A stretch of DNA of 64,000 nucleotides from assembly GCA_029582265.1 (NCBI GenBank), contig CM055827.1, forward strand, positions 605,074 through 669,073. The letters are read 5' to 3'. Within the stretch, counting starts at the first letter, position 1. Every line of letters begins with the position of its first letter. Made by a program: the position numbers and the translations under genes. Under the pieces are notes generated by a model. The model saw nothing but the letters and a program-made list of their open reading frames with translations. It did no database searches and was not told the origin of the DNA. The stretch is from Zoroaster sp. YZ-2022 (lineage: Eukaryota > Echinodermata > Asteroidea > Forcipulatida > Zoroasteridae). This document shows, piece by piece, positions 1-13,142 of the stretch.

Positions 1-544
1 AGCACAACTCACGTATGTACTTAATGACTTAGGCCCCTAATTTGGGGGAAGGGCAGGCATCATTATTTGTAAGTGGTTTAATTTTATTTGAATAAGATAT
101 GAATGTAATATGTAGAGGTGACAATTATAACATAATTTTCATCATTATTGTGTCCCTCTAAAGTGCTTTATTTTAGCCAATATATAAATAGTTTCAAACT
201 ATTGTGGGTATGCACGTTCATATTAATGGTAAAATAATATTTAGTGGCCTTACGTTTCGAACCTAGCAAGATCTTTATCAAAGGCAAAAAAGCCTTGGTG
301 TTTTACGATCTTCAATGCAATTAACATTCTTCTTAAACCTTTCCATCTAATTAGCGTACAAATCTTGAATCTTGAATGCGCGAAAGTTATTTCCAATCTC
401 CCTGCCCATTATTACAAGTTTATTTGGACACATAATCATTGATATAGATTTCAAGTGAACGGAAAAGAAATGTCAAAGACTTATTTCCGTTCCCGACGTT
501 TAAAGTTGCAACTTCTGAATGCACGTTATCTTGAAAAGTACCGG

Positions 545-634
545 TATATGTGGAAACCCCATCACACGATTCGCCTCAGTAACACGAACTATATGTGGAA
601 ACCCCATCACACGATTCGCCTCAGTAACACGAAC
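545..634. repeat. 45-bp direct duplication
   Basis: Two adjacent identical 45-bp copies, each starting TATATGTGGAAACCCC and ending CAGTAACACGAAC. No coding meaning is apparent. Confidence 0.9.
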
Positions 635-1525
635 TATTGTGATTTCGTGGACTGATATTAAATTTGTTTCTCCTAATGAGTCAATTAATCATGGTATTCA
701 TGCTGTGGATTTCCTGATGCTCTCGATCTATGCAAAAAACTAATATTTAGTGCCGAGCGTGCGGTTATAAGTGGATCATATGGATAGCTATATAAACATT
801 TATCACGAGCAACTATGTGTAATGGCATTCATAAATGAAAATAAGTGTACCACTGTACTGTTTCAAAAACACTGAAACATCAGTTTACGAAATCATGTTA
901 TTGGTAAATCCAGAGGTAGGCATGTGTCCCCTTATGTATAGCCGTGCCCCCTTCCCCATTTTTCTGTGTGATCCCCTTTTTTTCGAGACCATGGATCCGC
1001 CCCTGAATAATTACTTTTTCATCTAGTATTTGCAAAATGTGTGAATTGTATTTTACATTTTCCAAAATGGCGCAATTGAAGAAAACAGAATCTAATCTTA
1101 TGGAAAGTCGGTAGTGTTGTTTGGTCAAAACCATACGATCGGCATAATGTATTAAACAGTGTGGTCTGTGTTTACCCTGATTAAAAGTCTTCTTCGTAAA
1201 TTCTACAATTTATAAAATAATTTGAATTAAAAGACTGTAATGAAACATTGTACACAATTTGTCCACGTTTTCAGAGTATTAAGTGGTAGATTTCGTCTCA
1301 CTGACTGAGTGTGATATATCTGAAACGTCACAATGAAGTCAAGTCATTAAATCAAGAACTCATTTTTCACATCAGCTTCTCTGTAGAAAATGACCATACT
1401 TTCCAGGCATTAAAAAGACAAAAAATGTGACTGTTACAAATTGAGTGATTGAGTGATCGGGTTACACTGGTTCATTGGTGCTTTTGTTTTTGTTTTGTTC
1501 ACACCTTTTAAAGATTAACGCCAGG

Positions 1526-1585
1526 TCAAAGGTCGTTGCCAAAAAGGTCGTTGCCAAAAAGGTCGTTGCCAAAAAGGTCGTTGCC
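1526..1585. repeat. 15-bp tandem repeat, four copies
   Basis: The unit AAAAAGGTCGTTGCC is repeated four times; the first copy is slightly divergent at its start. Confidence 0.9.
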
Positions 1586-3754
1586 GTGGTTGACCGTCAC
1601 ATGATTATTCACACAATGTGAATCAATATGAATCAATGTAGTAATTATCTGACTAGCTTCTTGCCGTATCATTAAATCAATCAGTAATTACAATTTCGAT
1701 GGTATTTAATTTTCTCTGTCTAAAGATTCAGTAATATTAAAAGATTTGTCTACATCATTCCCGTTGAAAAGGGTGTTGCTTCTTAGTACGATGGTTCATT
1801 AAGTTCAAAACACATTAAAAGTTTTCTATTACCACCATTATATCCATATTAAGAGTACCGGTATACTACGTCAATACTGACATTAAACCTCATCCATTTC
1901 AAGAGTAGCACGTACATCGACCTTGAAGGTTCAGCAATCCATAGAAACCTACTAGGCATACTTAGTACAATATTAAACATCATTACGACATTTCAATCAT
2001 CAACTACGGATTAGTATAGGCCTATAGGAGAACATCGCTGTGAAAATTCCTTAACAGGGCATTAATTCCTAATGTGTAGAGACGCCAACACTGGTCGAAT
2101 GATGATGTGTTGCTGTGATGATAGAGGTGAGGTGTGTGAAAAAACACAAACTTTGCATTATTGCACTGTTTTTTTTTCTCTCTCTAGTTTCCTTTTTCTT
2201 TCTTTCTTTCTTTCTTTTGGCTTCAAAATCAATCCAATCACAAATACAGATGGTAAAAGCGACCATGTTGCCCCTTTTTATCACCGTGCATGTAAATTTG
2301 TGTTTGTTCGTGGCATACCCTTTCTGCCATGTGCATCCCTCCTCCCTTTCCGACACCTTGATTCCGCCACTGGCGGGAAATCTCAGTTATGCACATGTTA
2401 CAGAGTTACAATTGTCATGAAAAGGTAGGACCCTGTTGGTTAGTCCATAGCTTTTATTTGAAGGGCCGCATATATACGCACTGCATCAACAACGTGGTGA
2501 CCTGTGCGACACGGCAAGCGATATTAATTGAACGACTAGCTGTGTGTTTGTCCACTGTCATTTCATCTGGTCAGGACACGAAAGTTCTGTTTCACAAAAC
2601 TGTCAAATTTAGTCAATCGAATCATTTTAACTATTACAACATTATGGATCAGTTGTCGGGCAAAACATTATTTGCCTATTATTAACCCAGAAAGCAGCGC
2701 AAGATTTTATCTTAAGTTGATTTTATAATCATTTTTTCTTAACACATACCTTCATAAAAATACACCGCTTGGCAAGGTCTAGCCAATAAACACAATGTCA
2801 TTTCTTTGTAGCCTTGATGGAATGAAATGCGAGGCCTAGTGATATTGGGATGAAACGATGCGTGTAAATTCAATCTGATGAAGGTGGCGTTGTGCAACAT
2901 CGGAAAAAATTAATCTTTCCCACCTCTCGCTATCTATCTATCTCTCTTGTAAGAAAGAAAAACATTATTTGGAAAATCCTCGCCAGCATTAACAGAAAAT
3001 TAAATCGGATTGATATGTTTACACGAGCTGAACTGAATTGTCTCCCATGAAATTAGTTAGACGCAGTGATAATTGCAAAACTGATACAAAAGTTTGCAGG
3101 AATGCTAATTTTGTGGTTTCTGCTTTTATATAAAGGGAAGGTAAGTTATTGTTTTTGGTAGCGTACGTTTTTTTTTATGTTTTAATGTTTTAAAAAAGTT
3201 GCTTTGTATTAAAATTCGACATAAATTTTTTTTTCTCTAAGATGAAAGTACTTTTTATAGGCAAAATAATTTCTCGCGATAAGTAAGTTTCGAGAGAATA
3301 ATTTGTTTAACTGATATTCTCACCAATATTGTATATTGCCTTTAAGGAAATAAGTCTTACCACAGTTATAAAAATTAAATTGCTTTATAGCTCTGTTTTT
3401 TTAAAGTTTTTTTTTAGTTATTGATATTTTTAATAGGTTTTGAATAGTGTTAAATTGCTATATTGGAATAAGTCTGGGAATAATGTTTAAACAGTTTTAA
3501 TGTTTGTTGGCACTTATTCAACAGAACAAAATGTTACATTGTTCGTCTCTTTCACACATTTCATTCAGGTATTGGTTTAGTGTTAGTAAATTGTCTTTAT
3601 GCGAATACAGATTCTTTTGGGCATTAATTATGGGCAAGAATGAGGAATACAATATAAATCCTGGACGGTAAGAGTTTCAGCTGATCGAGAATCTGCATTA
3701 GTAAGCACAGAATACCACAGGTTATGTATTTCATGATATGTTTTGCATAAAGCG

Positions 3755-3835
3755 TAGGGATGGCCAACCTGCGACCCGCGAGCTGCATACGGCCATTTGA
3801 GGGTCTTAATGTGGCCCGCGAAACCTCTTAAAGAT
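3755..3835 (+). mobile_element. hAT-like non-autonomous element fragment
   Basis: The segment reads GGGATGGCCAACCTGCGACC and continues with GCATACGGCC and GTGGCCCGCG. This resembles the G/C-rich 'GGCCAACCTGCGGCCC' ends of hAT-type non-autonomous transposons in many animal genomes. Only one end was recognised and no target-site duplication could be assigned. Confidence 0.4.
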
Positions 3836-4000
3836 AAAATTAATAATAATTATTGCCTCTATTAAACTGTCTGTGTAAAGGCACTGTCAAAAGCAGTACA
3901 TGTACGGTAGTATACCGCTTTAAGATAAACTGCTGGTAGTATTTATGTAATACAAAAAAGGACCATAATGTTTGTGCCATCCTGTAGCCATACTTTTAGC

Positions 4001-4034
<34 letters not shown>

Positions 4035-4589
4035 TTTTATTTCTATTTTATTTGTATTGAAGTCACTATAGGACCACTTTTCATTTCTTACAACCACCTG
4101 ACTGTATGCTCATAACACTGTCAATTCAGTATTTATTTTGGAGACAATTATTTCATCGCTATGAGGAAATAAGTGTTCAGACTGATTGCTATATGTACCC
4201 AGGGCCATAGTCGGGGAAGCGGAGGGGGTGCCCCCTCCCTTTGGCCCCTTCAAAAAAGTTTAATAACACAATTAATTGAAATAAAAAATGGGCCCTGCAG
4301 CTAAAGTTTTGATCCGATATTTTCTCTTAAAGGCGGCGGGGTAATCAAAAAATATTTTCGTGCAAACATTTACCAAGGGCTACTTGTTTGGTCGCCTGAC
4401 TCTCACACTAACCTCATTGTATGCACATTCGTCTCTATTAAACATTATAACACATACATATCCTTGTCATTTGTCATCCAATCACTTACCTGTCCCGATA
4501 TCATTGTTTGTACACTAAATGACATATTTATCTATACGGAATATTTATATCAAATATCAATTGATAGATCACAGCATGATATTTATGAG

Positions 4590-5110
4590 GTATTCGTATC
4601 TGATTACATCTCTATCCAAGAAACGCAATCACATCACCCCAATCCTCAAAGATCTTCGCTGGCTGCCAAGCCAACAGCGAATACATTCCTTTAAGGCCCT
4701 GAACGGAAAAGCACCAAGTTACATCACCGAGCTGCTCCACCCATAAACAAACTTCCAAGATCTCTTCAGTCTTCTTGTCAGAGCCTCCTCACCACTACAA
4801 CAGCCAGGCCCAAGTCATATGGCTCTAAGACGTTCTCATAATGATTCTTCCCGATGTGGAACAACCCTTCATCCTCACTTTGAGCAGTAGACACTTTGGA
4901 TCAGTTCAAATGCAACCTAAAATCTCACTTATTTCAACTGGCCTATATGTACGCACATTGTAAAATTGTTTTCTTTCTTTCTTTTGTATAAGTTATGTGG
5001 ATTTCATGGTTTATTGTCAAGCGCTTTGAGATTTCCTTCACTAATGTTCTGCGCTCTATAAGATTGATTTATTATTATTATTATCATCATTATTATTATC
5101 ATCATCATCA
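4590..5110 (+). mobile_element. LINE 3' end (CR1/L2-like), truncated
   Basis: In one frame, 4600-4743 reads like the C-terminal part of a CR1/L2-type reverse transcriptase (HITPILKDLRWLPSQQRI, then KALNGKAPSYITELL). The usual downstream 'N-LPSS-R' segment is shifted and broken by stops. The 3' untranslated part contains AAGCGCTTTGAG and GCGCTCTATAAG and ends in an ATT/ATC trinucleotide tail at about 5065-5110. Only the 3' end of the element is present. Confidence 0.75.
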
Positions 5111-6113
5111 AACAAAAACTTCCTAGTTTATTTATATTTCTATATTTACCAAACAGTTACAAAATATTAGAGGAAGGACGGTTTGTTTATTATTAAATCG
5201 GTATATGACCTACCATAACTTTCGCCAATTACAATTTGGCCATCAGTTAAAAAGGTTTTACACCAGGTGTTCTATACTACATGTGAGCAAGATGCAAAAT
5301 GTATTATTTCATGGTGCTAAAGGCGAATGTTCCAGTTGTAAGGGGAAACTCGGTTCAAACAACTCCCACCAAAGTCCAAGTGACGTTCTTGAGATACATC
5401 CCTGTGGCGTTATTTAAAATCTATCCAAATTAGTTTCCTTCCATAGGGAACATATCATTCCTCTACGCAGTGGCCCTAAATCGAAATTTGTGTCATTGTA
5501 ATCAAGTTTGTTTATTTTTTCCTCAGGAAATCTGAACGTTTTCACATCGTTCGGACTTTTTAAATAATATCTCAAAAGACCACGGGGTCACTCTAAACAG
5601 ATGATTTTGAGTCAGAAATTGAAAATGAATTAAAACAAATTGTCATGCAGAAATAAGAATAAAAATTCACCTTCGGACAAAACCTCCCTATAGTTTTATC
5701 ATTGCTTCAAACAAAAACCCAAGTATTTCGTCCAACGTTTGACAGATGCTTGTTGCAAGCTCGAAACTTTAAGACTGTCTCAGTCATTATGGTTCATTCC
5801 TTGAAATGATTGGTTATTTGGATGCATTATAGACACGTATTAAGTTTCAGTTGAGGATACCATGGAGGATCTATTTTTACCTCCATGAGGATACACACTA
5901 TTACGAATATTGCAATAACAGCTACCAAGTATTCGATTCCATTCTCATTTATTTATTACTCTCACAATTAAATGCAAACTTCTTTTCCGAGATTTTAAAT
6001 GTTGGTGTTGACCTGGTCCATTTATTCAAATAACCCAAAGACCATGTATGAATTTAAACCGTATCATACACAAATTTGTTTATACATCAGCTTAATTTAA
6101 TCACGAAGCGGCC
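5111..6113. other. No feature recognised
   Basis: AT-rich sequence without splice-site-bounded exons, tandem structure or recognisable transposon ends. Confidence 0.45.
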
Positions 6114-6745
6114 ATATGTGACGTGTTCTCCCGAAATCAGACACTTTTGGGCAGAGCTCGGAACTGAGAAACGGGCAAAAATATGCCTGGGGGTGTTTTT
6201 TGTGGAATTTGAGTTTCTTGTAAATTATCAATATTTATAATGTTTATAACATCTTGTGAGAGTTTCAGATTAAAAATTCATTGATAAGTACAAGTTTTTA
6301 CCGATTTAGAAGGGCATGTCAGTTCAGAAAATGATGAATTTGTTCTAATTTGGTTTCAAAATGAAGCAAAATTCACCAACTTTGCGCAGTATGTTTTTTG
6401 TTTTCCTCAGCAAGTCATTTCATTAATAGGTAACCCTTAATAAAGCAATTTAAGGCAATATTAATCTGTTGACATGCCTGTTGCTAGGGGAACAGAAGTA
6501 TCTTTGTAAGAAGTTAATTACTTAAAACATACCAAATGAAACTTGTAACTTTAAAGTCGATTATCTTCGTTTGTAATTTTCGTAAAGACAAACCTAAAAA
6601 TTACGTAACTCCGCTTTGGGGAGTCCAGTTTTAAAAAAAAAGGTATCATTGTAAAGCTGAGGATCTCTACTTTCATAATCAATAACTAACTCAATTTTGA
6701 TAACCTGCCCAAAAGTGTCTGATTTCGGGAGAACACGTCACATAT
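6114..6745. mobile_element. MITE with about 40-bp terminal inverted repeats
   Basis: The left arm (6114-6154) starts ATATGTGACGTGTTCTCCCG and continues through AAATCAGACACTTTTGGGCAG. The right arm (6705-6745) is its near-perfect reverse complement. The ends are consistent with a TA target. There is no transposase frame inside, so this is a non-autonomous element of about 630 bp. It ends roughly 250 bp before the splice acceptor of the exon at 6997. Just right of it, a short sequence around GCAGCCATATTGGTTTTGTT is partly duplicated. Confidence 0.8.
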
Positions 6746-6996
6746 TGGTTTTGTTATACATAAGTGTAATGGAATTATGAAGCAGCCATATTGGTTTTGT
6801 TGTTATACATATTAAAAGTGTAATAGAATCAAAATGATATTCATGTCCAAAATAGACTGATACCTTTCAATTTGTTGTTTTAATAAATGCATTTATGATT
6901 GGCATCCCAGGGAATCAGCCATACGCAGTATGAGAAGGGTTTGTTATTCAATTTTTTAATCACAAGGAGATTTCTTCTTCTTCTTTTTCTCTGCAG

Positions 6997-7076
6997 ATGG
7001 TAAAAGAACAGAAAATGACATGAGACCTGTTAACTATCGTAATTTGATGGACGAGATGGCAGGGAATTCGGAAGAG
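6997..7076 (+). CDS. Internal exon of a putative secreted-peptide precursor (begins at a GKR site)
   Basis: This 80-nt exon follows an excellent acceptor, a long pyrimidine tract ending TTTTTCTCTGCAG, and is followed by a GTAAAT donor after GAAGAG. Two leading bases complete a split codon (N|AT, so Y, H, N or D). The 26 full codons that follow begin Gly-Lys-Arg and continue TENDMRPVNYRNLMDEM, ending NSEE. The other two frames hit stops. GKR is the classic amidation plus dibasic cleavage site of neuropeptide precursors, and the rest is acidic and cysteine-free like a spacer peptide. The exon ends in phase 0 and joins the exon at 8096 in frame. The upstream exon, which would carry the signal peptide and mature peptide, was not found, so the peptide family is unknown. 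The GKR could also be incidental. Confidence 0.6.
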
Positions 7077-8095
7077 GTAAATTAATAAGATGATTTGGCA
7101 CATGACATCAGACGTTTATTTTGACAGTGCACTCTACTGAACAGTGGTAGGCATTAACATGTCAAGATAAAACATAATATTGACAATTTTCACAATACCT
7201 GTTATATATTTAAAAAAATAATCTTATTTTAGCAATGAAATCATTGATAATACTCGAGGTGATCCACATGTTAACACATGTGACATGGTCTAACCGACCA
7301 TTGCTAGTCTTCTTAATTAAATGGATTCAGTCTTTAAAACACTCGCCCCATAGACAGACCTTCCTTCCTACATATTATCCATAACATTAAAAAACATTTT
7401 TCCTAATTATTTGGGCAGTAACGTGGGTGTTAACCAGATAAGGAATCATATATATGTTAAACAATGGTGCAACATTCGAAATACCACGAAGCATTGATGG
7501 ACTAATGGCTCAGAAGTGAGTACACCTCACCGCCAAGTAAATAGCGGTATACATGTCAATTCTTAACACCTTGTCTGCTTTGCTAGAATCTACACGGGCA
7601 TTTAATAGATCACTGAGATATTGGCAACCTGTTTGCATCGGTAGTAATTCATTTATCGGATGACAGATCATGAAGAATAAACGTCCCCCATTACTAATGT
7701 CAATGTCAATGTAGGGGTGTCTTCTGACTCAGGACCTGAGATGCAGACATAGATTAAAAGAACATGCCCGTATAGGGGAATGACTTTAACTTTAGGTGAT
7801 GTACTGACGAAGTAACAAGCAAACAATTGGTTTTTTTTTATTGTGAACCTTATGTTTTACGGACATCGATGAAATGTATTCAAAGATATCCGCATTGTCC
7901 ATGTCAACTTAAACCAGAAATCAGAGGATATCCTGTGAAATCTGTCTGAGGTGCTATCGTTAGTCCTGTTATAAATAAATAAAATAAATAAATAAACATT
8001 TAAAGACAAGTTTAGGAAGGTCGATAAGCTAACTACATTTGAAAGTACTGTACATGTGGCAATGATTTCTTAATTTCTTCTTATTTTTACGTTAG

Positions 8096-8176
8096 CTTGA
8101 AAATGAGCCCGCTCAAAATTCGATAGCTCGGTCCCTTGCTCTTCTGTCACCAAGGAAAAGGCATATGCTATCACAG
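8096..8176 (+). CDS. Internal exon of the same putative peptide precursor (contains an RKR site)
   Basis: This is an 81-nt, phase 0-0 exon of 27 codons. The acceptor is a TTCTTATTTTTACGTTAG tract and the donor is TCACAG|GTAGGT. It continues the reading frame of the exon ending at 7076: LENEPAQNSIARSLALLSP, then R-K-R and HMLSQ. The multibasic RKR could be a second prohormone-convertase site releasing a C-terminal peptide that starts HMLSQ. The other frames are not open. It is separated from the previous exon by about 1 kb and from the next by about 6.7 kb. No similarity to a named peptide family was recognised. Confidence 0.6.
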
Positions 8177-9759
8177 GTAGGTATGGTCCGTCAGTTCATT
8201 TAATTACATGATTACAATGTCAATGAATATATCAAATCCAAGCTGTATTTCCATACGTCTAAACGAATACACGTCTATATGAATGCGCGATTCTTATACT
8301 CATCCTAATGTGCCATTTGACCAATTTATTAACTAGAAAGGGGCTGTATTTTAATTCACGAACCGGGGATCAAGAAAGACTCGACAGGAAATGTGTGAAT
8401 CGAGCAGAGATATGAAGAATAAATATAACTTGTTTTGATCAGGAAATGTATGGTAAATCTTTGTAATTAGAGTGGTAACGTGCAGTTGTGGATCTTCTAC
8501 GTGGAGAATTCATTTCAGCAATGCGCGGGAATATTTAAAGTGCATTTGTGTGAATGTGATGTCTGCACGCGTGGACCTCCGTATAACAACATTAAAGCGG
8601 GTAGGCCTACAATAATGAGCTCCTGTCCTTTCCGAATTTCGATTCAGAACTTTAAAGCAACTTTCCTTTAACAAATGAACTGACCCGTACAATAACAACA
8701 AGAGCATGGGTAAATTCTGTGTGGTGGGAGTTTTAATAACGGTACACGTATATGAATGTGTTATAAGCTCTGAAAAGCACAGTCAATTGTTTATAGGTCT
8801 AAAATAACACAGTATGGAAAGCATACAAGCATGAATCTATCTAAAGAAGACCATGCAATTATTCTTTCCAAGCATACTTGGCTACGTTTCTCACCCAACA
8901 TTTTCCCCAGGTATAGGTTTGTATGAGACATTCAATTCAATTTAACTTGGGTACCATTTCACAATTTAGCCACTATAATAGGACTTTCCCAAAGATGAAA
9001 ATTCTTTAATGTTTCTCAACACTCATTTTTGAATGGTTGATTTTTAATTTCCGGTGATGATTTGTCACCTAGTGGAACAAATTTTAAATGGAATTGAAGA
9101 AGGAATTATGTTTGAGGCTTATCAATAGTCTCTTGTGATGTACAAATATACTGACCTTGGTTAAGCTATGAGTCAGGCGTTAGAATGGCCTTGTGTTTCA
9201 ATCTAGAGTCAGGTTCGTAGCCAAATGGTTATGGGTGTGTAACACCCCCTCAGTATTTTCAATCGGCATTTAGAGCCTCCGTCTGTAAATAAACCACCAA
9301 ATCAAACCATCGAATCAGGCTTGTGGTTTTTGAACATTAGATGATTTAATGTGGGGTGGGGGAATTTCTCAAGCGCCCCCCCCCCCTCCCCTTCGTTTGG
9401 CGATTTTTTGTGGAAACATTTATCATGTCTAACCCCTGCCCAGTCCTGAGATGAAGAAGGTTTTCAATTTTTGTGAAAACATTTCACCTGTCCTCCCATT
9501 TCAGTATCCGCCACGGAAGTCAGTCGGAAAATTGGCTTCTACATCCGCCCAAAATAATACCTTCGCTGCAGCCCTGTCTAGAGTTGCTATTATTGTGTAT
9601 CATCTATAATATGCGTGCATATAGCAGTTAAACTGCAAAAAACTCAATCGATTAAAAAAAATGATGAACGAGGTTTAACTGAAAGAAAATAAATTGAATT
9701 CAACCGTTTTCTCAAATGACATGCATGGTTTATGGTAGCGGCCCACATTTATTCAATTC

Positions 9760-10030
9760 AATATGTTGTCCTCTTTCGGCTGCTCCCGTTAGGGGTCGCC
9801 ACAGCGGATCATGATCCGCATATTTGATTTAGCATAGGTAAGACTAATTGCGGTGACACCATGTGGAATCTCAATTGAGTAGTAATTAGTTCTGAAAAGA
9901 ACTGGAGGTACAACTCGACGTTTTGGCATAGGTTTTACGCCGGATGCCCTTCCTGACGCAACCCTCCCATTTATCCCTGCTTGGGACCGGCACTAAGCAT
10001 GCACTAGCTTGTACATCCCCAGTGGCTGGG
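9760..10030 (+). mobile_element. Dispersed repeat (widespread SINE/LINE-tail type), split by an insertion
   Basis: The left piece contains TCGGCTGCTCCCGTTAGGGG and TCGCCACAGCGGATCATG. The right piece contains GGTTTTACGCCGGATGCCCT, CTGACGCAACCCTCCCATTT and GCTTGGGACCGGCAC. These strings belong to a repeat I recognise as widespread in fish and marine invertebrate genomes; I cannot assign the exact family. The two pieces are separated by the insertion at 9840-9925. Confidence 0.6.
9840..9925 (-). mobile_element. Hammerhead-like repeat unit ('family B'), truncated, with 8-bp TSD
   Basis: On the minus strand it runs from ACGTCGAGTTGTACCTCCAG through AGAACTAATTACTACTCAAT and CACATGGTGTCACCGCAATT to TAGTCTTA. 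It is flanked by GCATAGGT at 9832-9839 and 9926-9933, a direct duplication marking insertion into the older repeat around it. The copy starts just inside the family's hammerhead-like core, so it is 5'-truncated. Confidence 0.8.
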
Positions 10031-13000
10031 TTCAATTCGGCCCTCGCAGCAATTATGGTCAAGTGTCTTGCTCAAGTTATTAAATTCAATATAAGTGGGC
10101 AAAATACTTTCAGTGTATGCAACTATTCACCGAATACAATTTGCCCTGACACTGTGCGGTGAAAGCAAAGCGCCAATTAATGAAATCAAACCAATTCTGA
10201 ACCGACCCGGTATGTTTTTTGAGATTGACAAATTGTGTGAGTGTGCAGTGATAGTAATACATGAGGACAGCACACCTGTCCCTGGTACTAATAACAGGTG
10301 TAAGTCCTGCATATGAGTGAAATTTTCTACTTGAAGAAATGTAATAAGGACAAAAACAGGTGCACTGATTAATGTATTATTAATTCCTTCATCTGAACAT
10401 TAATCATCAGAAACATTTTTCGAATGATTAAGTATTAAAACAAGACCTATACTGTTGGTAAGTGCAAGGTAAGTGTGACGTAATTCCAACATAAACCACG
10501 CCCACTTTATAGCACGTGCTGGCTCCAACGATCATCACAAGCCCACTGGAAAGCATTGACCACCCTTTTCTTTAAGGATTTACACCAGATATTAGAAAGC
10601 TTGGGACTTGCATTTAACGTATAAAGACTAAAAATCTTATCAACAAAGTCAATTTCTACCGCAAGAATCGCTTCTGATCGTTAAAACTAAGGAATTTAGG
10701 TTAAATTACACATACGGTACGCCAGCATTGGAACCAGGAGTAGCGTAAAGAATATACGTACTACCATCGACTTACCAACCTAGTATCCTAGACGAAATAA
10801 AAATCATACAATGCATAAAGGAAATAACAATCTGATGCATAAACACGTAAACCTTAAAGTAAAACAAATATTTATGCAAAGCTATTTTATTGGTCAGGGC
10901 AACGCAACATACTTTCGGGTAATTTCTATCTTAATAACTTTTGTCCAAACAACAATTTGGTTTATTTTAATTTGGTTATCCATTCCATCTTATATACACG
11001 AAGCCAAGTATGAAATATCAAACTGTGTTACAGCTATCCTGGCTCGGATTAACAATGAACAAAATCTAATTCACAAATAATGTTATACCTGTGAATGGTG
11101 CTGTTTGGCATTTTATTCTATAACCAATTATGCAAATGATTTGTATTGTAATACCACTTCAAAGTGAAAAAAGTAATACAATTATAACATGTATTCAGAT
11201 ATCCAGCTTGCATAATGCTGTAACTATTCAACAAAAGGAGCACTGTCATTGGTAAAATGCCTTAATAGTCTGCATGTTTTTATATTCATGCTACCGAAAA
11301 GTTGAATTGGCTCAAAAAGTAGATATCGTCCTGTAGTCAACCCTCCCCAGACAAAAAGTGGAGGTATATCACCAGCCCTGGGATTTACGCCCATGCAGAA
11401 AATATTCAAAGATATTTCAATCTCGTTTTGATCGTTTCCTCTTAGCCAGAGGTTTAACATAGAATCCTGTTATTTGTAGGTTTATTATTATGTCGTAACA
11501 CCACAGTCAGACCTGAGATATTATATTGGTTTAAACAGACTTGGCGTACACACAACATGATTATGTCAGCCTTTGTTGTGATTTGCTTTAGTTTTGGTTG
11601 TGATTGGTCAATACTGCATTCCACAGAACAATCCCAGAATGATGTCAGAGGTTGAAACAGAATGATAATGTTCTATTTGTCTTGCATAGTTTGAAGTATT
11701 TATACAGTCAATTTCTTTATCTTTTTTTAGATTGACCCTCCGATTTAAAAAGAGCCATTTTGAAACAGTGGATAGGTGTCACATCCTTATAGTTGATTAA
11801 ATTGTCTTGAATTTGAAATGTAGAAAAACAAATTCGCCCAGTGGCCATGGAAAATTTAATGACAGATTACAGTCACCGTAGCTAGAAGGGGTTCAGTGCT
11901 AATAATAACACGGGCACTATACTCAGTCTTACAAATATAGTCAAATATAGTCAGTAGACGCATAAAACCTCGCAAAATAACTCATAACGTTATGTTCTGT
12001 ATCGGACGGGCCGCTGAATGCCTATGATCAATGAGCAAAATCTTGCTCGTTGTGCGTGCGTGCATTTGGAGTACAATGCCATGGTATGGATTACGTCAGG
12101 CTGGCACACTTCATGTAGGTAATACACTTCTGGTAGAATGTATCCTTATGAGGAGATATACCTTAAGATACAAGAATACATACATGGGTAAACGATCTTT
12201 ATAAATGGAATATACTCTTCCATGTTAGAGATTTACACAATATTGCAAGGGTAATTTCCAGACGTTTTTGTGTCCATTTATCATACAGATTACATCTTCT
12301 AGTTGGTTTAAAACTGTAATCCGTTTTTCAATAAAAAACATTGAACTGATGGAATCGCATGACAAATAGAGTCGGAAATTGAAATTCGATAGGCCCTAAA
12401 TGAAGTTTAGGACAATTTATTTTAACTAAAACAAGAGCAGCCAAGGACGCGATATGGTGGTTTTATAGAGATGTACCCGGTATATGCCTACTACAACAAC
12501 ATCAGTCAAGGGCGTATTTAAGCTTGTTTTGTGGTATTTGTCTTTATTCACCGACAATTAGTTCAATGTCTATAAGTGTTCTCATTCTTGAAGTAGATTC
12601 GTAAGTCTCCTTTCAAATAATGTCTATCACATGAAACTGTATGTGCTGTTCTGGTTTGAAAAGGGAATTTGTCATAATAATGTTCACAGAAATATGAAGT
12701 CTTATTGCAATGAAACTATATCACAGGATGTGTCTATTTATGGTTTTTGATGCTCAAGAAGTATACACTTTAATAAACAACAAGAGTGCTTGGATTTTCA
12801 GCATCAAAGTGAATTGAGATTGCATGGAATATTTCGAATCGTGAGTTGATAGAAATCTAAAAGTTTGTATGAACGTGTTCATAAAAAAAGGTTTTAATTT
12901 ATTTATCGCATTTTAAGCATATTTTTCGTCTCCACGCAAAATTGTATCTATATATATTTTCTACTGAGGTGTTTTTTGTCATAATTCGATTTGGATTTCA

Positions 13001-13142
13001 ACAGAAATAAATCTAGTGACGTCAGCACGAGCCATCAGTTAACGGATGCTTCCTTTTTGATTATGTCTCTGAAACCCAAAAAACAGTCGATGATAACTTA
13101 AATATAGTTAACGATACAGCAATTGTTGATGACAATTCTCCT

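Larger units (their letters stand above)
1..3754. other. No gene recognised; AT-rich non-coding DNA
   Basis: No exon with convincing splice sites or family similarity was found on either strand. The open frames near 2069-2428 overlap each other on both strands and run through a TTTC-rich stretch (about 2170-2220), so they look like chance. Two small tandem repeats lie here and are listed separately. The region could be the 5' part or upstream flank of the peptide-precursor-like gene whose exons begin at 6997, but no first exon was identified. Confidence 0.5.

Noticed and set aside
2069..2428. Overlapping 95-118 codon frames on both strands
   Set aside because: They run through a TTTC-rich tract with no splice signals or family resemblance, and several overlapping frames are open at once, so chance is likely.
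3102..3140. ATG followed by MLILWFLLLYKGK and a good donor (AAG|GTAAGT), considered as the signal-peptide exon of the + strand gene
   Set aside because: It ends in phase 0, but the 6997 exon needs one base from upstream, and no linking exon was found. The stretch also looks like a TATA-rich chance sequence.
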